This document shows positions 44,443-53,197 of a stretch of 64,000 bases of DNA, piece after piece. The notes beneath the pieces are model-generated. The model did not search any database, had not been told where the DNA came from, and worked only from the letters and a program-made list of their open reading frames with translations. The position numbers and the translations under genes are program-made. This DNA comes from Paenibacillus sp. EZ-K15. GTDB lineage: Bacteria; Bacillota; Bacilli; Paenibacillales; Paenibacillaceae. Position 1 is the first letter of the stretch; each line of letters opens with the position of its first letter. Location: the NCBI RefSeq assembly GCF_002573715.1, contig NZ_PDHM01000022.1, forward strand, positions 174,425 through 238,424. Direction: 5' to 3'.

Positions 44443-45207
44443 TTAAACGCCAAGCCAGCGCTTAAACAGATGTTTGGTTGTATCCTTGTTCATTTCCGCA
44501 ATCGACGTAGTCAGCGGAATGCCCTTCGGACAAGAACGTACGCAGTTCTGCGAGTTGCCGCAGCCCTCGATGCCTCCGTCCTGCATCAGCGCTTCCAGAC
44601 GCTCTTCCTTGTTCATCTCACCTGTCGGGTGAGCATTGAACAAGCGAACTTGGGAAATGGCGGCCGGTCCGATAAAGTCCGTTTTTTCGTTGACATTCGG
44701 GCAAGCCTCAAGACATACGCCGCATGTCATACATTTGGACAGCTCGTAAGCCCACTGGCGCTTCTTCTCCGCCATTTTAGGTCCGGGGCCAAGGTCGTAG
44801 GTGCCATCGATCGGAATCCACGCCTTCACGCGCTTGAGGGCCGTGAACATACGACTGCGGTCGATAACCAAGTCTCTTACAACCGGGAACGTCTTCATCG
44901 GCTGAATCCGGATCGGCTGTTCCAGCTTATCGATCAGTGCCGCACACGCTTGGCGCGGCTTGCCGTTAATAACCATGGAGCAAGCTCCGCACACTTCTTC
45001 AAGGCAGTTGGAGTCCCAGCATACAGGTGCGGTGGTTTGGCCCTGTGCATTTTTGGGATTGCGCTGAATTTCCATCAGCGCACTAATGACGTTCATGCCG
45101 GGACGGTACGGAATTTCGAATTCCTCAGTATAGGATTTCGTCTCCGGATTGTCCTGACGTGTAATGATAAACTTAACGCTCTTTGAGGCGGCTGCCGTTT
45201 GAGACAT
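44443..45207 (-). CDS. sdhB: Succinate dehydrogenase iron-sulfur subunit
   Basis: 254 residues. [2Fe-2S] site CWDSNCLEEVCGACSMVING, then CMTCGVCLEACP and GCGNSQNCVRSCPKGIP for the [4Fe-4S] and [3Fe-4S] clusters, so all cysteines are present. Transfers electrons from SdhA to SdhC. Last gene of sdhCAB. Confidence 0.97.
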   Translation of the reverse strand: MSQTAAASKSVKFIITRQDNPETKSYTEEFEIPYRPGMNVISALMEIQRNPKNAQGQTTAPVCWDSNCLEEVCGACSMVINGKPRQACAALIDKLEQPIRIQPMKTFPVVRDLVIDRSRMFTALKRVKAWIPIDGTYDLGPGPKMAEKKRQWAYELSKCMTCGVCLEACPNVNEKTDFIGPAAISQVRLFNAHPTGEMNKEERLEALMQDGGIEGCGNSQNCVRSCPKGIPLTTSIAEMNKDTTKHLFKRWLGV

Positions 45208-45226
45208 CGTAAATCCCCCTTCCTTC

Positions 45227-46969
45227 TTACTTGTCTTTCGAATAGTCGCGAATACGCGGCGGGATTAAGGAAACATCCACTTCTTCGTATGAAATCTGCG
45301 GTCCATCAGGCGTCCAGGTTGCTTTGGTTGTCTTGAGGAACTCTTCATCGTTACGATCAGGGAAATCCGGCTTGTAGTGAGCGCCCCGGCTTTCGTTCCG
45401 GAGAAGCGCACCCAGCGTCATGGCCTCGGACAGCTCCAGCATGTTCCACAGCTGGCGTGTGAACGCCACGCCCTGGTTGTTCCAGCGGGAGGTATCCGTC
45501 ATATTGATATTGCGGTAACGCTGCTTCAATTCCTTGATTTTGCCGATGGTAGCTTCAAGCTTGTCGTTGTAGCGAACCACCGTCATGTTGTTGGTCATCC
45601 ATTCGCCGAGTTCTTTATGGATCACATAAGCATTCTCGGTTCCTTCCATCTTGAGCAGGCCTTCGTACTTGGTCGTTTGCTCTTTCGCTACGCGGTCAAA
45701 TACGGTGGAGGAAACGTCCTCAGCGGACTTCTTCAAGCCTTTGACATATTCAATCGCCTTCGGTCCGGCCACCATACCGCCGTAAATGGCGGAGACCAGG
45801 GAGTTCGCTCCCAGACGGTTCGCACCGTGATATTGATACTCGCATTCTCCGGCTGCAAACAGCCCGGGAATGTTCGTCATTTGGTTGTAATCGACCCACA
45901 TGCCGCCCATGGAATAATGGACTGCCGGGAAGATCTTCATCGGGATTTTACGCGGATCGTCGCCCATGAATTTCTCATAGATCTCGATGATACCGCCAAG
46001 CTTTACGTCCAGCTCTTTCGGATCTTTATGGGAGAGGTCCAGGTAGACCATGTTCTCGCCATTGATCCCAAGTCCCATATCGACGCAGACGGAGAAGATT
46101 TCACGTGTAGCGATGTCACGCGGCACCAGGTTTCCGTAAGCAGGGTATTTCTCTTCGAGGAAATACCACGGCTTGCCGTCTTTATAGGTCCAGATCCGTC
46201 CGCCTTCACCACGTGCCGATTCCGACATCAAGCGGAGCTTGTCATCGCCTGGAATGGCTGTCGGGTGAATCTGGATGAACTCACCGTTGGCATAATGAAC
46301 GCCTTGCTGATAAACGGCACTGGCCGCTGTTCCCGTGTTGATTACCGAGTTGGTCGTTTTTCCGAAAATAATACCAGGACCACCGCTTGCGAGAATGACG
46401 GCTTCAGCTTTGAACGCCTTGATCTCCATCGAGCGGAGATCCTGAGCAGCGATACCGCGGCATACGCCTTCGTCGTCGATGATCGCATTCAGGAACTCCC
46501 AGTTCTCGTACTTCGTCACAAGACCCGCAGTTTCCCAGCGGCGAACCTGCTCGTCAAGCGCGTAGAGCAGCTGCTGTCCGGTCGTTGCGCCGGCGAATGC
46601 CGTCCGGTGACGCTTCGTTCCGCCGAAACGACGGAAATCGAGCAGACCTTCGGGCGTACGGTTAAACATAACGCCCATGCGGTCCATCAAGTGGATAATG
46701 CCCGGAGCTGCTTCACACATCGCTTTGACCGGAGGCTGATTCGCAAGGAAGTCGCCGCCGTATACCGTATCGTCAAAGTGCTCCCAAGGAGAGTCACCCT
46801 CACCTTTCGTATTCACGGCTCCATTGATGCCGCCTTGCGCGCACACGGAGTGAGAGCGTTTAACAGGTACAAGTGAGAATAGATGAACGTGAGCTCCTGC
46901 TTCTGCCGCTTTGATGGTTGCCATCAGCCCGGCGAGGCCGCCACCCACTACAATAATATTAGATGCCAT
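45227..46969 (-). CDS. sdhA: Succinate dehydrogenase flavoprotein subunit
   Basis: 580 residues. FAD-binding GGGLAGLMA, SVCAQGGINGAV (flavin-linking His is expected in the SHSVCAQGG segment), dicarboxylate-binding HPTAIPGDDKLRLMSESARG, and catalytic Arg region. Oxidises succinate to fumarate. Confidence 0.97.
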   Translation of the reverse strand: MASNIIVVGGGLAGLMATIKAAEAGAHVHLFSLVPVKRSHSVCAQGGINGAVNTKGEGDSPWEHFDDTVYGGDFLANQPPVKAMCEAAPGIIHLMDRMGVMFNRTPEGLLDFRRFGGTKRHRTAFAGATTGQQLLYALDEQVRRWETAGLVTKYENWEFLNAIIDDEGVCRGIAAQDLRSMEIKAFKAEAVILASGGPGIIFGKTTNSVINTGTAASAVYQQGVHYANGEFIQIHPTAIPGDDKLRLMSESARGEGGRIWTYKDGKPWYFLEEKYPAYGNLVPRDIATREIFSVCVDMGLGINGENMVYLDLSHKDPKELDVKLGGIIEIYEKFMGDDPRKIPMKIFPAVHYSMGGMWVDYNQMTNIPGLFAAGECEYQYHGANRLGANSLVSAIYGGMVAGPKAIEYVKGLKKSAEDVSSTVFDRVAKEQTTKYEGLLKMEGTENAYVIHKELGEWMTNNMTVVRYNDKLEATIGKIKELKQRYRNINMTDTSRWNNQGVAFTRQLWNMLELSEAMTLGALLRNESRGAHYKPDFPDRNDEEFLKTTKATWTPDGPQISYEEVDVSLIPPRIRDYSKDK

Positions 46970-46985
46970 TTTTCGTTCACTCCCC

Positions 46986-47654
46986 TTAACTTAAGACTGT
47001 CTTAACTACATCGATCGCTGCTGTCGCTGCCTCGAATTCGGAACTGCGGAATGCTGTCATAGCCAGAACGAACAGCACGCTCATCAATACGAACAAGCCC
47101 ATGCAGATGTAAGTGGATACCTTCTGCGCGCGCGGACCGACGGTGATGCCCCAGCTAACGAGGAACGCCCACAGGCCGTTTGTGAAGTGGAAGGCTGCCG
47201 ACACAACCCCGATGACGTACAGAGTAAACAGAATCGGATTGTTCATGATGCCGTGCATGGTCGCGCCCAAATCGTCATGCGTGATTTTGCCGATCATGAT
47301 TTGGAAACGCGTATCGTACATATGCCAGATAACAAAAACGAACGTAATGACGCCGGTGATCCGTTGGACGGTAAAGCGGATGTTCCGTTCATAGTTGTAA
47401 TTGCCCACGTTGTTATTTGCCTGGTAAGCAATGTATAACCCGTAGACACCGTGATATAGCAGTGGCAGCCAGATCAGGAACAGCTCGAGGAAAAATATCA
47501 GCGGCATGCTGTTCAAAAAATGGACCGCGCTTGCAAAGCCTTCCTTTCCACCCTCGAAAGCCTTAAAGTTGGAAATCATATGGCTGAGCAAAAATGCTCC
47601 AAGCGGTATGACACCGAGCAAAGAATGCAGCTTTCTGGAATAATACCCTTTCAT
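46986..47654 (-). CDS. sdhC: Succinate dehydrogenase cytochrome b558 subunit
   Basis: 222 residues, five membrane helices, first gene of sdhCAB. Starts MKGYYSRKLHSLLGVIPLGA; heme-ligand His residues lie in RKLHSLLG, YHGVYGLY, IWHMYD and AFHFTNG as in Bacillus SdhC, a single-protein di-heme anchor. Confidence 0.96.
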   Translation of the reverse strand: MKGYYSRKLHSLLGVIPLGAFLLSHMISNFKAFEGGKEGFASAVHFLNSMPLIFFLELFLIWLPLLYHGVYGLYIAYQANNNVGNYNYERNIRFTVQRITGVITFVFVIWHMYDTRFQIMIGKITHDDLGATMHGIMNNPILFTLYVIGVVSAAFHFTNGLWAFLVSWGITVGPRAQKVSTYICMGLFVLMSVLFVLAMTAFRSSEFEAATAAIDVVKTVLS

Positions 47655-47747
47655 CAGTTGACGTTCCCCTTTCCAATGTGCAGCGTTTTCATTTTCAATC
47701 TTTCCTATTTTCAGAACAATTACACTTGCCCTGTCCTAAAAGAGGTT

Positions 47748-47820
47748 GTTCATAAAGCCCGCCTTTGATCACAAAGTGAATCAGGAAGCCACTCGGCATC
47801 AAAACCGACCTTTTTGAACA
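47748..47820. ncRNA. Structured hairpin upstream of sdhC
   Basis: TGTTCATAAA and TTTTTGAACA pair, TTTGAT pairs with ATCAAA, and AGTG...CACT pairs inside. The internal loop has GCCCGCC facing ACCGACC, a quasi-repeated symmetrical loop. It lies in the 350-bp gap between sdhC and a divergent LysR gene and could be a leader element or a dispersed intergenic repeat. Confidence 0.4.
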
Positions 47821-47952
47821 CGCACTAAAACCCTTGCAACGACAAAAAGCTGCCTATTTCGGCAATCGTGTGAACAACTTGTGTCATGTTTCATGTTACT
47901 CCTTTTTTTCTTATAATGGAATTGCAATATAATTATTAATCGTTATAATCTA

Positions 47953-47979
47953 TACGCATAAGCAATTATTTGTACGCAT
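47953..47979. promoter_or_regulatory. Direct repeat TACGCAT in the sdhC/LysR gap
   Basis: TACGCAT at 47953 and 47973 (20 bp, two helical turns), 25-50 bp upstream of the LysR start. Candidate site for autoregulation. Confidence 0.4.
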
Positions 47980-48004
47980 GTCTATTTTATATAGGAGGAA
48001 TTCC

Positions 48005-48922
48005 ATGTTTGAAGAACTGGACATGTTCGCCGTCGTTGTAGAGCAATCCAGCATAAACCAAGCCTCCAAGCTGCTTAACTTGTCACAGCCAGCCCTGTCC
48101 AGGAAAATAGCCAAGCTGGAGGACCAGCTCGGACTGCAGCTGTTCAATCGCCGCGGCAAACGGCTGGAGCTTACCTCCATCGGACAGATTGTGTACACCT
48201 TTGCCCTGGAGCAGCGCCAGCAGCAGATCAAGTTCATGCAGACTTTGGCCCATTACCGGGAGGGGGATCAGATCTCGATCAACCTGGGGGCCAGTCTAAC
48301 CACACTGCAGACCACCTTGCCCCCGCTCGTTAACGCATTCATGGAGCGTCATCCCGCGGCCGAAATCAAGCTGATCACCGGCAAGACCCATGAGATCGTT
48401 TCTTATGTAAGAGATAAACGGGTCGATGTTGGCATTGTCGCTTCCTCCATCAACCAGCCTGGCTTAAACTGCATTCCGCTGTTTGATGACCATCTGGAGC
48501 TTGTTATCCCGTCTTCACACCCGCTGGCGGAGATCGAGGATGTCGGCATCGAGCAGCTTCAAGGCTTGCCGATGATCATTTTTTCGACCGGAACCTGGTA
48601 CCGCAAGTTGACGGATGACCTATTCCACCGCTGGGGCATTATGCCGGATATCCGGATGGAGATCGATTCCTTCGAAGCGATCGTCAGGCTCATCCCGACC
48701 TGCAAGGCAGCCGCGCTTCTGCCCAAATCCTATCTCAGGCCGCAGCTGTTGTCCGATAACGGGCTTGTCGACATTCATATTCCGGCACTCATTGAAACCC
48801 GGCGAACAACTTCGCTAATCTACGGCCAAGCCTCGGAGCTGAGCAAGGCAGCCAGCCGCTGGATTGACGAAACGGAAATCCTGTTCCGTAAGCTGGAGGA
48901 GGATAAAACGAAAAAAACCTGA
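48005..48922 (+). CDS. LysR-family regulator, divergent from sdhCAB
   Basis: 305 residues from ATG 48005 (AGGAGG upstream). HTH: SINQASKLLNLSQPALSRKI; substrate domain ISINLGASLTTLQTTLPPLV. Resembles CcpC/CitR-like LysR proteins that control citrate-cycle genes. Divergence from sdh suggests it controls succinate dehydrogenase; inference. Confidence 0.9.
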   Translation: MFEELDMFAVVVEQSSINQASKLLNLSQPALSRKIAKLEDQLGLQLFNRRGKRLELTSIGQIVYTFALEQRQQQIKFMQTLAHYREGDQISINLGASLTTLQTTLPPLVNAFMERHPAAEIKLITGKTHEIVSYVRDKRVDVGIVASSINQPGLNCIPLFDDHLELVIPSSHPLAEIEDVGIEQLQGLPMIIFSTGTWYRKLTDDLFHRWGIMPDIRMEIDSFEAIVRLIPTCKAAALLPKSYLRPQLLSDNGLVDIHIPALIETRRTTSLIYGQASELSKAASRWIDETEILFRKLEEDKTKKT

Positions 48923-48967
48923 CGATAAACATGGGGACTGACCCCATGACCGTCAGGTTTTTTTCTT
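48911..48967. terminator. Bidirectional terminator between LysR and ktr genes
   Basis: AAACCTGACG ... CGTCAGGTTT with an inner stem CATGGGG-actga-CCCCATG and T/A runs on both sides. Confidence 0.9.
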
Positions 48968-48976
48968 CTATATTTA

Positions 48977-49651
48977 TTAGTTTTCGAGCATATTCACGAC
49001 CTCAGACTCAAAGCGATCCACATTATCATTGGAGCCGATAACAACCATAATGTCGCCGGAGTTCACCACATCCATGGCTGTCGGCGCTACGATGATGCCG
49101 GATTGTTTATTCAGGGCCACCACGCTAACACCGTAGCGAACCCTCGTATTGAGCTCGCTAAGCGTTTTTCCGTCCATGCAGTCCGTGACCGTCATCTCCA
49201 CAATCAGATAGTCCTTGGATAATTCGATATAGTCGAGCAAGTTGGGCGTGACAAGTTGGTGAGCTACCCGGATCCCCATATCCCGTTCCGGAAAGATCAC
49301 CCGGTCCACGCCCAGCTTCTCCAGCGCCCGGCCGTGCAGCACCGAAATCGCCTTGGCAACGACCATGGTGACACCAAGCTCTTTCAACAAGATGGCGGAT
49401 AAGATGCTCATCTGAATATCGTTCCCGATCGCCACAATCCCGCAGTCGAAGTTACGGATACCGAGCGATTTAAGCACCTCTTCATCCGTAGCATCCGCCA
49501 CCACCGTGTGCGTCAGCAGCTCACTCATATCCTCGACAACCTCTTCACTGCGGTCGATGCCGAGCACCTCATATCCCTGTTCCATCAGTTCAAGCGCCAG
49601 GCTGGCGCCAAATCGTCCCAAACCGATGATTGCAAATTGCTTTGGTTTCAT
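48977..49651 (-). CDS. Potassium uptake regulatory subunit KtrA/KtrC
   Basis: 224 residues from ATG 49651 (GGGAGAGAC upstream). RCK_N domain with IIGLGRFGASLALEL and the nucleotide-binding acidic end (LGIDRSEE, VADATDEE), then RCK_C (about 140-222). Binds ATP/ADP and c-di-AMP to gate the KtrB-type channel. Second gene of the operon, 16 bp after the membrane subunit gene. Confidence 0.93.
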   Translation of the reverse strand: MKPKQFAIIGLGRFGASLALELMEQGYEVLGIDRSEEVVEDMSELLTHTVVADATDEEVLKSLGIRNFDCGIVAIGNDIQMSILSAILLKELGVTMVVAKAISVLHGRALEKLGVDRVIFPERDMGIRVAHQLVTPNLLDYIELSKDYLIVEMTVTDCMDGKTLSELNTRVRYGVSVVALNKQSGIIVAPTAMDVVNSGDIMVVIGSNDNVDRFESEVVNMLEN

Positions 49652-49667
49652 GTCTCTCCCGTACTCC

Positions 49668-51008
49668 TTATCCAATAATCATTTTGCCTTCCGGATGACG
49701 ATATAATTCTTTACCCTTTTTTGGCCCCAGTGCATAAGCAAGCGTCAAGGGCCCCAATCGCCCTGCAAACATCGTAATGCTGATCAAAATCTTCCCAAAC
49801 CCCGTCAGTTCGGGCGTTAAGCCCATGGAGAGACCCACCGTACCGAAGGCGGATGTCGTTTCGAATAGGATTTCCAGGAAGCTCCCTTCCTCTGTCGTTG
49901 ACAGAATCATCGATACGGTTAGAACGAGCAGCAGTGCCAGTAATGCAATGGTCAGTGCCTTCAGCACCCGCTCCTGTGCCAGGCGATAACGGAACATGAC
50001 GATGTCTTCACGCCCGCGCATCATGGCGATGACCGCCCCCACCATAATGGTGAAGGTTGTTGTTTTGATACCGCCACCGGTTGACCCTGGGGATGCTCCG
50101 ATAAACATCAGAATCACGATAAAAAATTGCGTGGCCTGTCGAAGTCCCGTAATATCTATAGTATTCGCGCCAGCTGTACGCGGCGTTACGGACTGGAATA
50201 ACGCGCCGAAGAATTTCCCGCCCCAATTCAGAGAGCCGAGTGTCCTCGGATTGGTGAATTCAAATATAAGAATGACGATAAATCCAACCAGCAGCAAGGT
50301 AGCCGTCATGGTGAGCACCACTTTGGAGTGCAAGGAAAGTCTCCGTTGTTTTCGGAAATCAATCAGATCGGATAATACGATAAAACCAATGCCGCCTGAG
50401 ACAATCAAAAACATCACGACTATGTTGACTACAGGATCGTAGACATACCCGGTCAAACTCCGAAAATCACCAAACAAATCGAAACCGGCATTGTTAAACA
50501 TCGTGACTGCATGAAAAACGCCATAATAAACTGCCTGGCCGATCGGCATATCAAACGCCCAGCGGATCGATAGAATGATGGCACCGCAGGCCTCGATGAT
50601 GAGGGAGTACAACAACACTCTGCGGATCAGCCTTACGATTCCTTCCATCGAGGACTGATTCATCGCTTCCTGCAGAATGAGACGATCCTTGAGCGATATG
50701 CGCCTTTTCAGAGCCAAGGCAAATAAAGTAGCCATCGTCATGAATCCGAGCCCGCCGATCTGAATCAGCAGCATGATCACGACTTCTCCGAAGGAACTGA
50801 ATGTCGTTCCTGTATCCACCACAACCAGACCCGTTACACATGTTGCCGATGTCGAAGTGAACAAGGCATCGATAAATTCAAGCGGTTCACCTGTACTCGT
50901 GGAAATCGGCAGCATTAACAGCGCCGTCCCGATGAAGATAATAGCCGCAAAACCAAGCACGAGAATCTGCGGCGGAGACAACCTGAGCCAGTTAAATTTA
51001 GAGTTCAA
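49668..51008 (-). CDS. Potassium uptake membrane subunit KtrB/KtrD (TrkH family)
   Basis: 446 residues from a TTG at 51008 (AAGGTG 5 bp upstream). Four repeated M1-P-M2 units with filter glycines visible in TCVTGL, NAGFD, GASPGSTGGG and SAFGTVGLS. Na+-driven or K+ uptake channel. Expression is under a c-di-AMP riboswitch. Confidence 0.95.
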   Translation of the reverse strand: MNSKFNWLRLSPPQILVLGFAAIIFIGTALLMLPISTSTGEPLEFIDALFTSTSATCVTGLVVVDTGTTFSSFGEVVIMLLIQIGGLGFMTMATLFALALKRRISLKDRLILQEAMNQSSMEGIVRLIRRVLLYSLIIEACGAIILSIRWAFDMPIGQAVYYGVFHAVTMFNNAGFDLFGDFRSLTGYVYDPVVNIVVMFLIVSGGIGFIVLSDLIDFRKQRRLSLHSKVVLTMTATLLLVGFIVILIFEFTNPRTLGSLNWGGKFFGALFQSVTPRTAGANTIDITGLRQATQFFIVILMFIGASPGSTGGGIKTTTFTIMVGAVIAMMRGREDIVMFRYRLAQERVLKALTIALLALLLVLTVSMILSTTEEGSFLEILFETTSAFGTVGLSMGLTPELTGFGKILISITMFAGRLGPLTLAYALGPKKGKELYRHPEGKMIIG

Positions 51009-51033
51009 TCGGTCACCTTCTTAAAAAAAATCA

Positions 51034-51062
51034 AGAAAAAAGACACTGGAAAACGCAGTGCC
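51034..51062 (-). terminator. Expression-platform terminator of the c-di-AMP riboswitch
   Basis: CACTG-cgttttc-CAGTG plus TCTTTTTT on the minus strand, between aptamer and ktrB start. Confidence 0.85.
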
Positions 51063-51069
51063 CTTTACG

Positions 51070-51215
51070 GTCTGGTTCCTGTGCTGCAGCCTACGAGGTT
51101 AGCTGACGGATTCGGGCATTTCCACAGGTCGCCCTATTCATTATTCTAGGAATAATGAAATTCACCCCAATTACATGGTTCCCCCATTTTCAGTACGAAA
51201 TTCGGCTGGAATATT
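51070..51215 (-). ncRNA. c-di-AMP riboswitch (ydaO/yuaA)
   Basis: The minus strand carries the conserved segments in order: GGGGGAACC, TTGGGGTGAA, TAGGGCGACC, CCCGAATCCGTCAGCTAACC, TCGTAGGC and AGGAACC. This is the ydaO class; high c-di-AMP terminates transcription of the potassium uptake genes. Confidence 0.97.
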
Positions 51216-51508
51216 CGGTTCCTTGAAGCATGATGTGATTATAACGCAATCTGGTACGTAACCCAATGCCGTTTTTCACCCAAAAAATCTTTAAAAGAGC
51301 GCGAATTGGGCATATTCAAGAATACAAGCATAGGGTTCTCTAACGTTTTCGAAACCTTTCATTCATTTTCATCGATTTGTTTCATTATTCCGGATATTGG
51401 GATAAGCTGCTTATGACTTTCATAACTATGTTATATTGACTCTATGCGTACTTAATCAGGCATATCGAATACCAGTGGGAGTATCAACTTTCCTAGAGGA
51501 GGAATTTC

Positions 51509-53197
51509 ATGAATCGTGCAAGAGAGCCCTTGAAGCTGAAGCCCAATCTGAAACAGCTCATCGCGCCTGCCGCAGTCGGCCTGATTCTGTTCCTATTATT
51601 TCAGGTGTTTCCGTCGACGAATCCGGATTCTACCGAGATGGCATCTCCGAATATCATATCCAAGGAGCAGGCTCGGCAAGTGGCTTCAAGCTTTGCTCAG
51701 GAGCATTTGCAGTTTACGACTGCGGAAACGGATGACACATTGGTTACATATCAATCCAAATCGGAACTTTACGGATATCTGGCGAAGGAAAAGAAACTTT
51801 CGGAATACAACAAAACCTATGAAGCCAAATATCCCTATGACGTATACCGCGTTCGCTTCAGCGAGCCGGGAGGCGATGCCCTCAATGTGGACGTGCACAT
51901 GCAAAATTCAGGCATCGTCGGCTTCTCGTACGATTACGCCCGCTCCAGCTATGACCGGATTGAGCTGAACAAGGGCGATGTACAAAGGCAGATGCTGCTT
52001 GTCGTCGAGGACGGCATGTCATTAGCCGAGAAGCAAGCGCTCGCGGAGCCTTGGCTCCAGCGAGCGGGATATGACCTGTCGCGCCTTGAGCTGGTTACGC
52101 GGGAAGGGGAACCCCGGCTCCGATATGTGGACCCGGAATCCAAGATTGGCGATTCCCGATTGGAGCACCGTTTCACCTTCGAACATGGGAAATTACGCTC
52201 CTATGAGCCATCCTTCTCAGTCCCGTCCGCCCATTCTGCCTATGTCAACAAGCAGACTCAGGATGCAACGCTGCTGACACTCGCAGGGTATGGCCTGTTC
52301 ACCCTCATCCTTGGCATTCTTGCGATTGTGTACAGCGTGAAGACCAGAGCCTATACGTCGTTTAAGCGCGGCCTGTTCCTATCGGTGCTGCTGTTTATCA
52401 TTCAGATGCTAAATACGTATAATCTGATTCCCGTTTTCAAATCCGAGGGGATGTCGCAAACCGGTATATTCGGGATGATGATTTTCTATGCGGTCTATTC
52501 GCTCATCTTCTCCGCCCTGCTCTATTTCTCCCTTGTCGGGGGCAACGGGCTATGGCAAAAAGAAGACGGGCTCAATCCATGGCCGCGCGCCAAAGAACCC
52601 GGATACGGTCATTATGTACTGGACAGCATGAAGCTGGGATATATGTGGGCTTTCATCCTGCTTGGGGTCCAATCCATTATCTTTATCGTTCTGGGCCTAA
52701 CCTTAAATACATGGTCCACCACGGATGCCACACAGTCGCCTTACAACATGCTCTATCCTTGGCTGTTTCCGCTGATGGCCTGGCTGGCCGGCATATCCGA
52801 AGAGGCCGTCTATCGACTGTTCGGTATCAAAATGGTGAAAAAGATCGTCCGCAATACTTTTGTGGCCAGTTTGATTACCTCGCTCATCTGGGCGCTCGGG
52901 CATACGCTTTATCCGATATACCCTGTAATTTCCCGGCCCATTGAACTAGTTATCATCGGCTTGCTGTTCAGTTACATCTTTTTGAAATACGGGTATTTGG
53001 CGGCCATGTTCTCCCATGTCATCTTTAATAGCATCTTGATGGGCATTAGCCTGATCCTGCTTAAGGACACCACCAACTTGCTAATCGGTGCTTTCTACAT
53101 GGTGCTTCCTGCGCTTGTTGCGTATGCGATTTACCGTTTCAATCCAACAAAAAAAGAGAAGCCGTATGTCACGACTCCTCCTCACGAAGTGCCTTAA
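51509..53197 (+). CDS. CPBP-family intramembrane metalloprotease
   Basis: 562 residues, ATG after AGAGGAGG. One N-terminal membrane helix (about 17-35), an external domain of about 210 residues, then seven to eight membrane helices. The C-terminal CPBP (CAAX protease/bacteriocin-processing) motifs are present: EEAVYR (EExxxR), ALGHTLY and FSHVIFNS (His-x-x-x-Asn). The large external domain is unusual in the family. Overlaps uvrC tail-to-tail by 29 bp. Confidence 0.9.
   Translation: MNRAREPLKLKPNLKQLIAPAAVGLILFLLFQVFPSTNPDSTEMASPNIISKEQARQVASSFAQEHLQFTTAETDDTLVTYQSKSELYGYLAKEKKLSEYNKTYEAKYPYDVYRVRFSEPGGDALNVDVHMQNSGIVGFSYDYARSSYDRIELNKGDVQRQMLLVVEDGMSLAEKQALAEPWLQRAGYDLSRLELVTREGEPRLRYVDPESKIGDSRLEHRFTFEHGKLRSYEPSFSVPSAHSAYVNKQTQDATLLTLAGYGLFTLILGILAIVYSVKTRAYTSFKRGLFLSVLLFIIQMLNTYNLIPVFKSEGMSQTGIFGMMIFYAVYSLIFSALLYFSLVGGNGLWQKEDGLNPWPRAKEPGYGHYVLDSMKLGYMWAFILLGVQSIIFIVLGLTLNTWSTTDATQSPYNMLYPWLFPLMAWLAGISEEAVYRLFGIKMVKKIVRNTFVASLITSLIWALGHTLYPIYPVISRPIELVIIGLLFSYIFLKYGYLAAMFSHVIFNSILMGISLILLKDTTNLLIGAFYMVLPALVAYAIYRFNPTKKEKPYVTTPPHEVP

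Noticed and set aside
45377..46876. 499-codon open frame antisense to sdhA
   Set aside because: Opposite a clear flavoprotein gene; Arg/His-rich translation without motifs.
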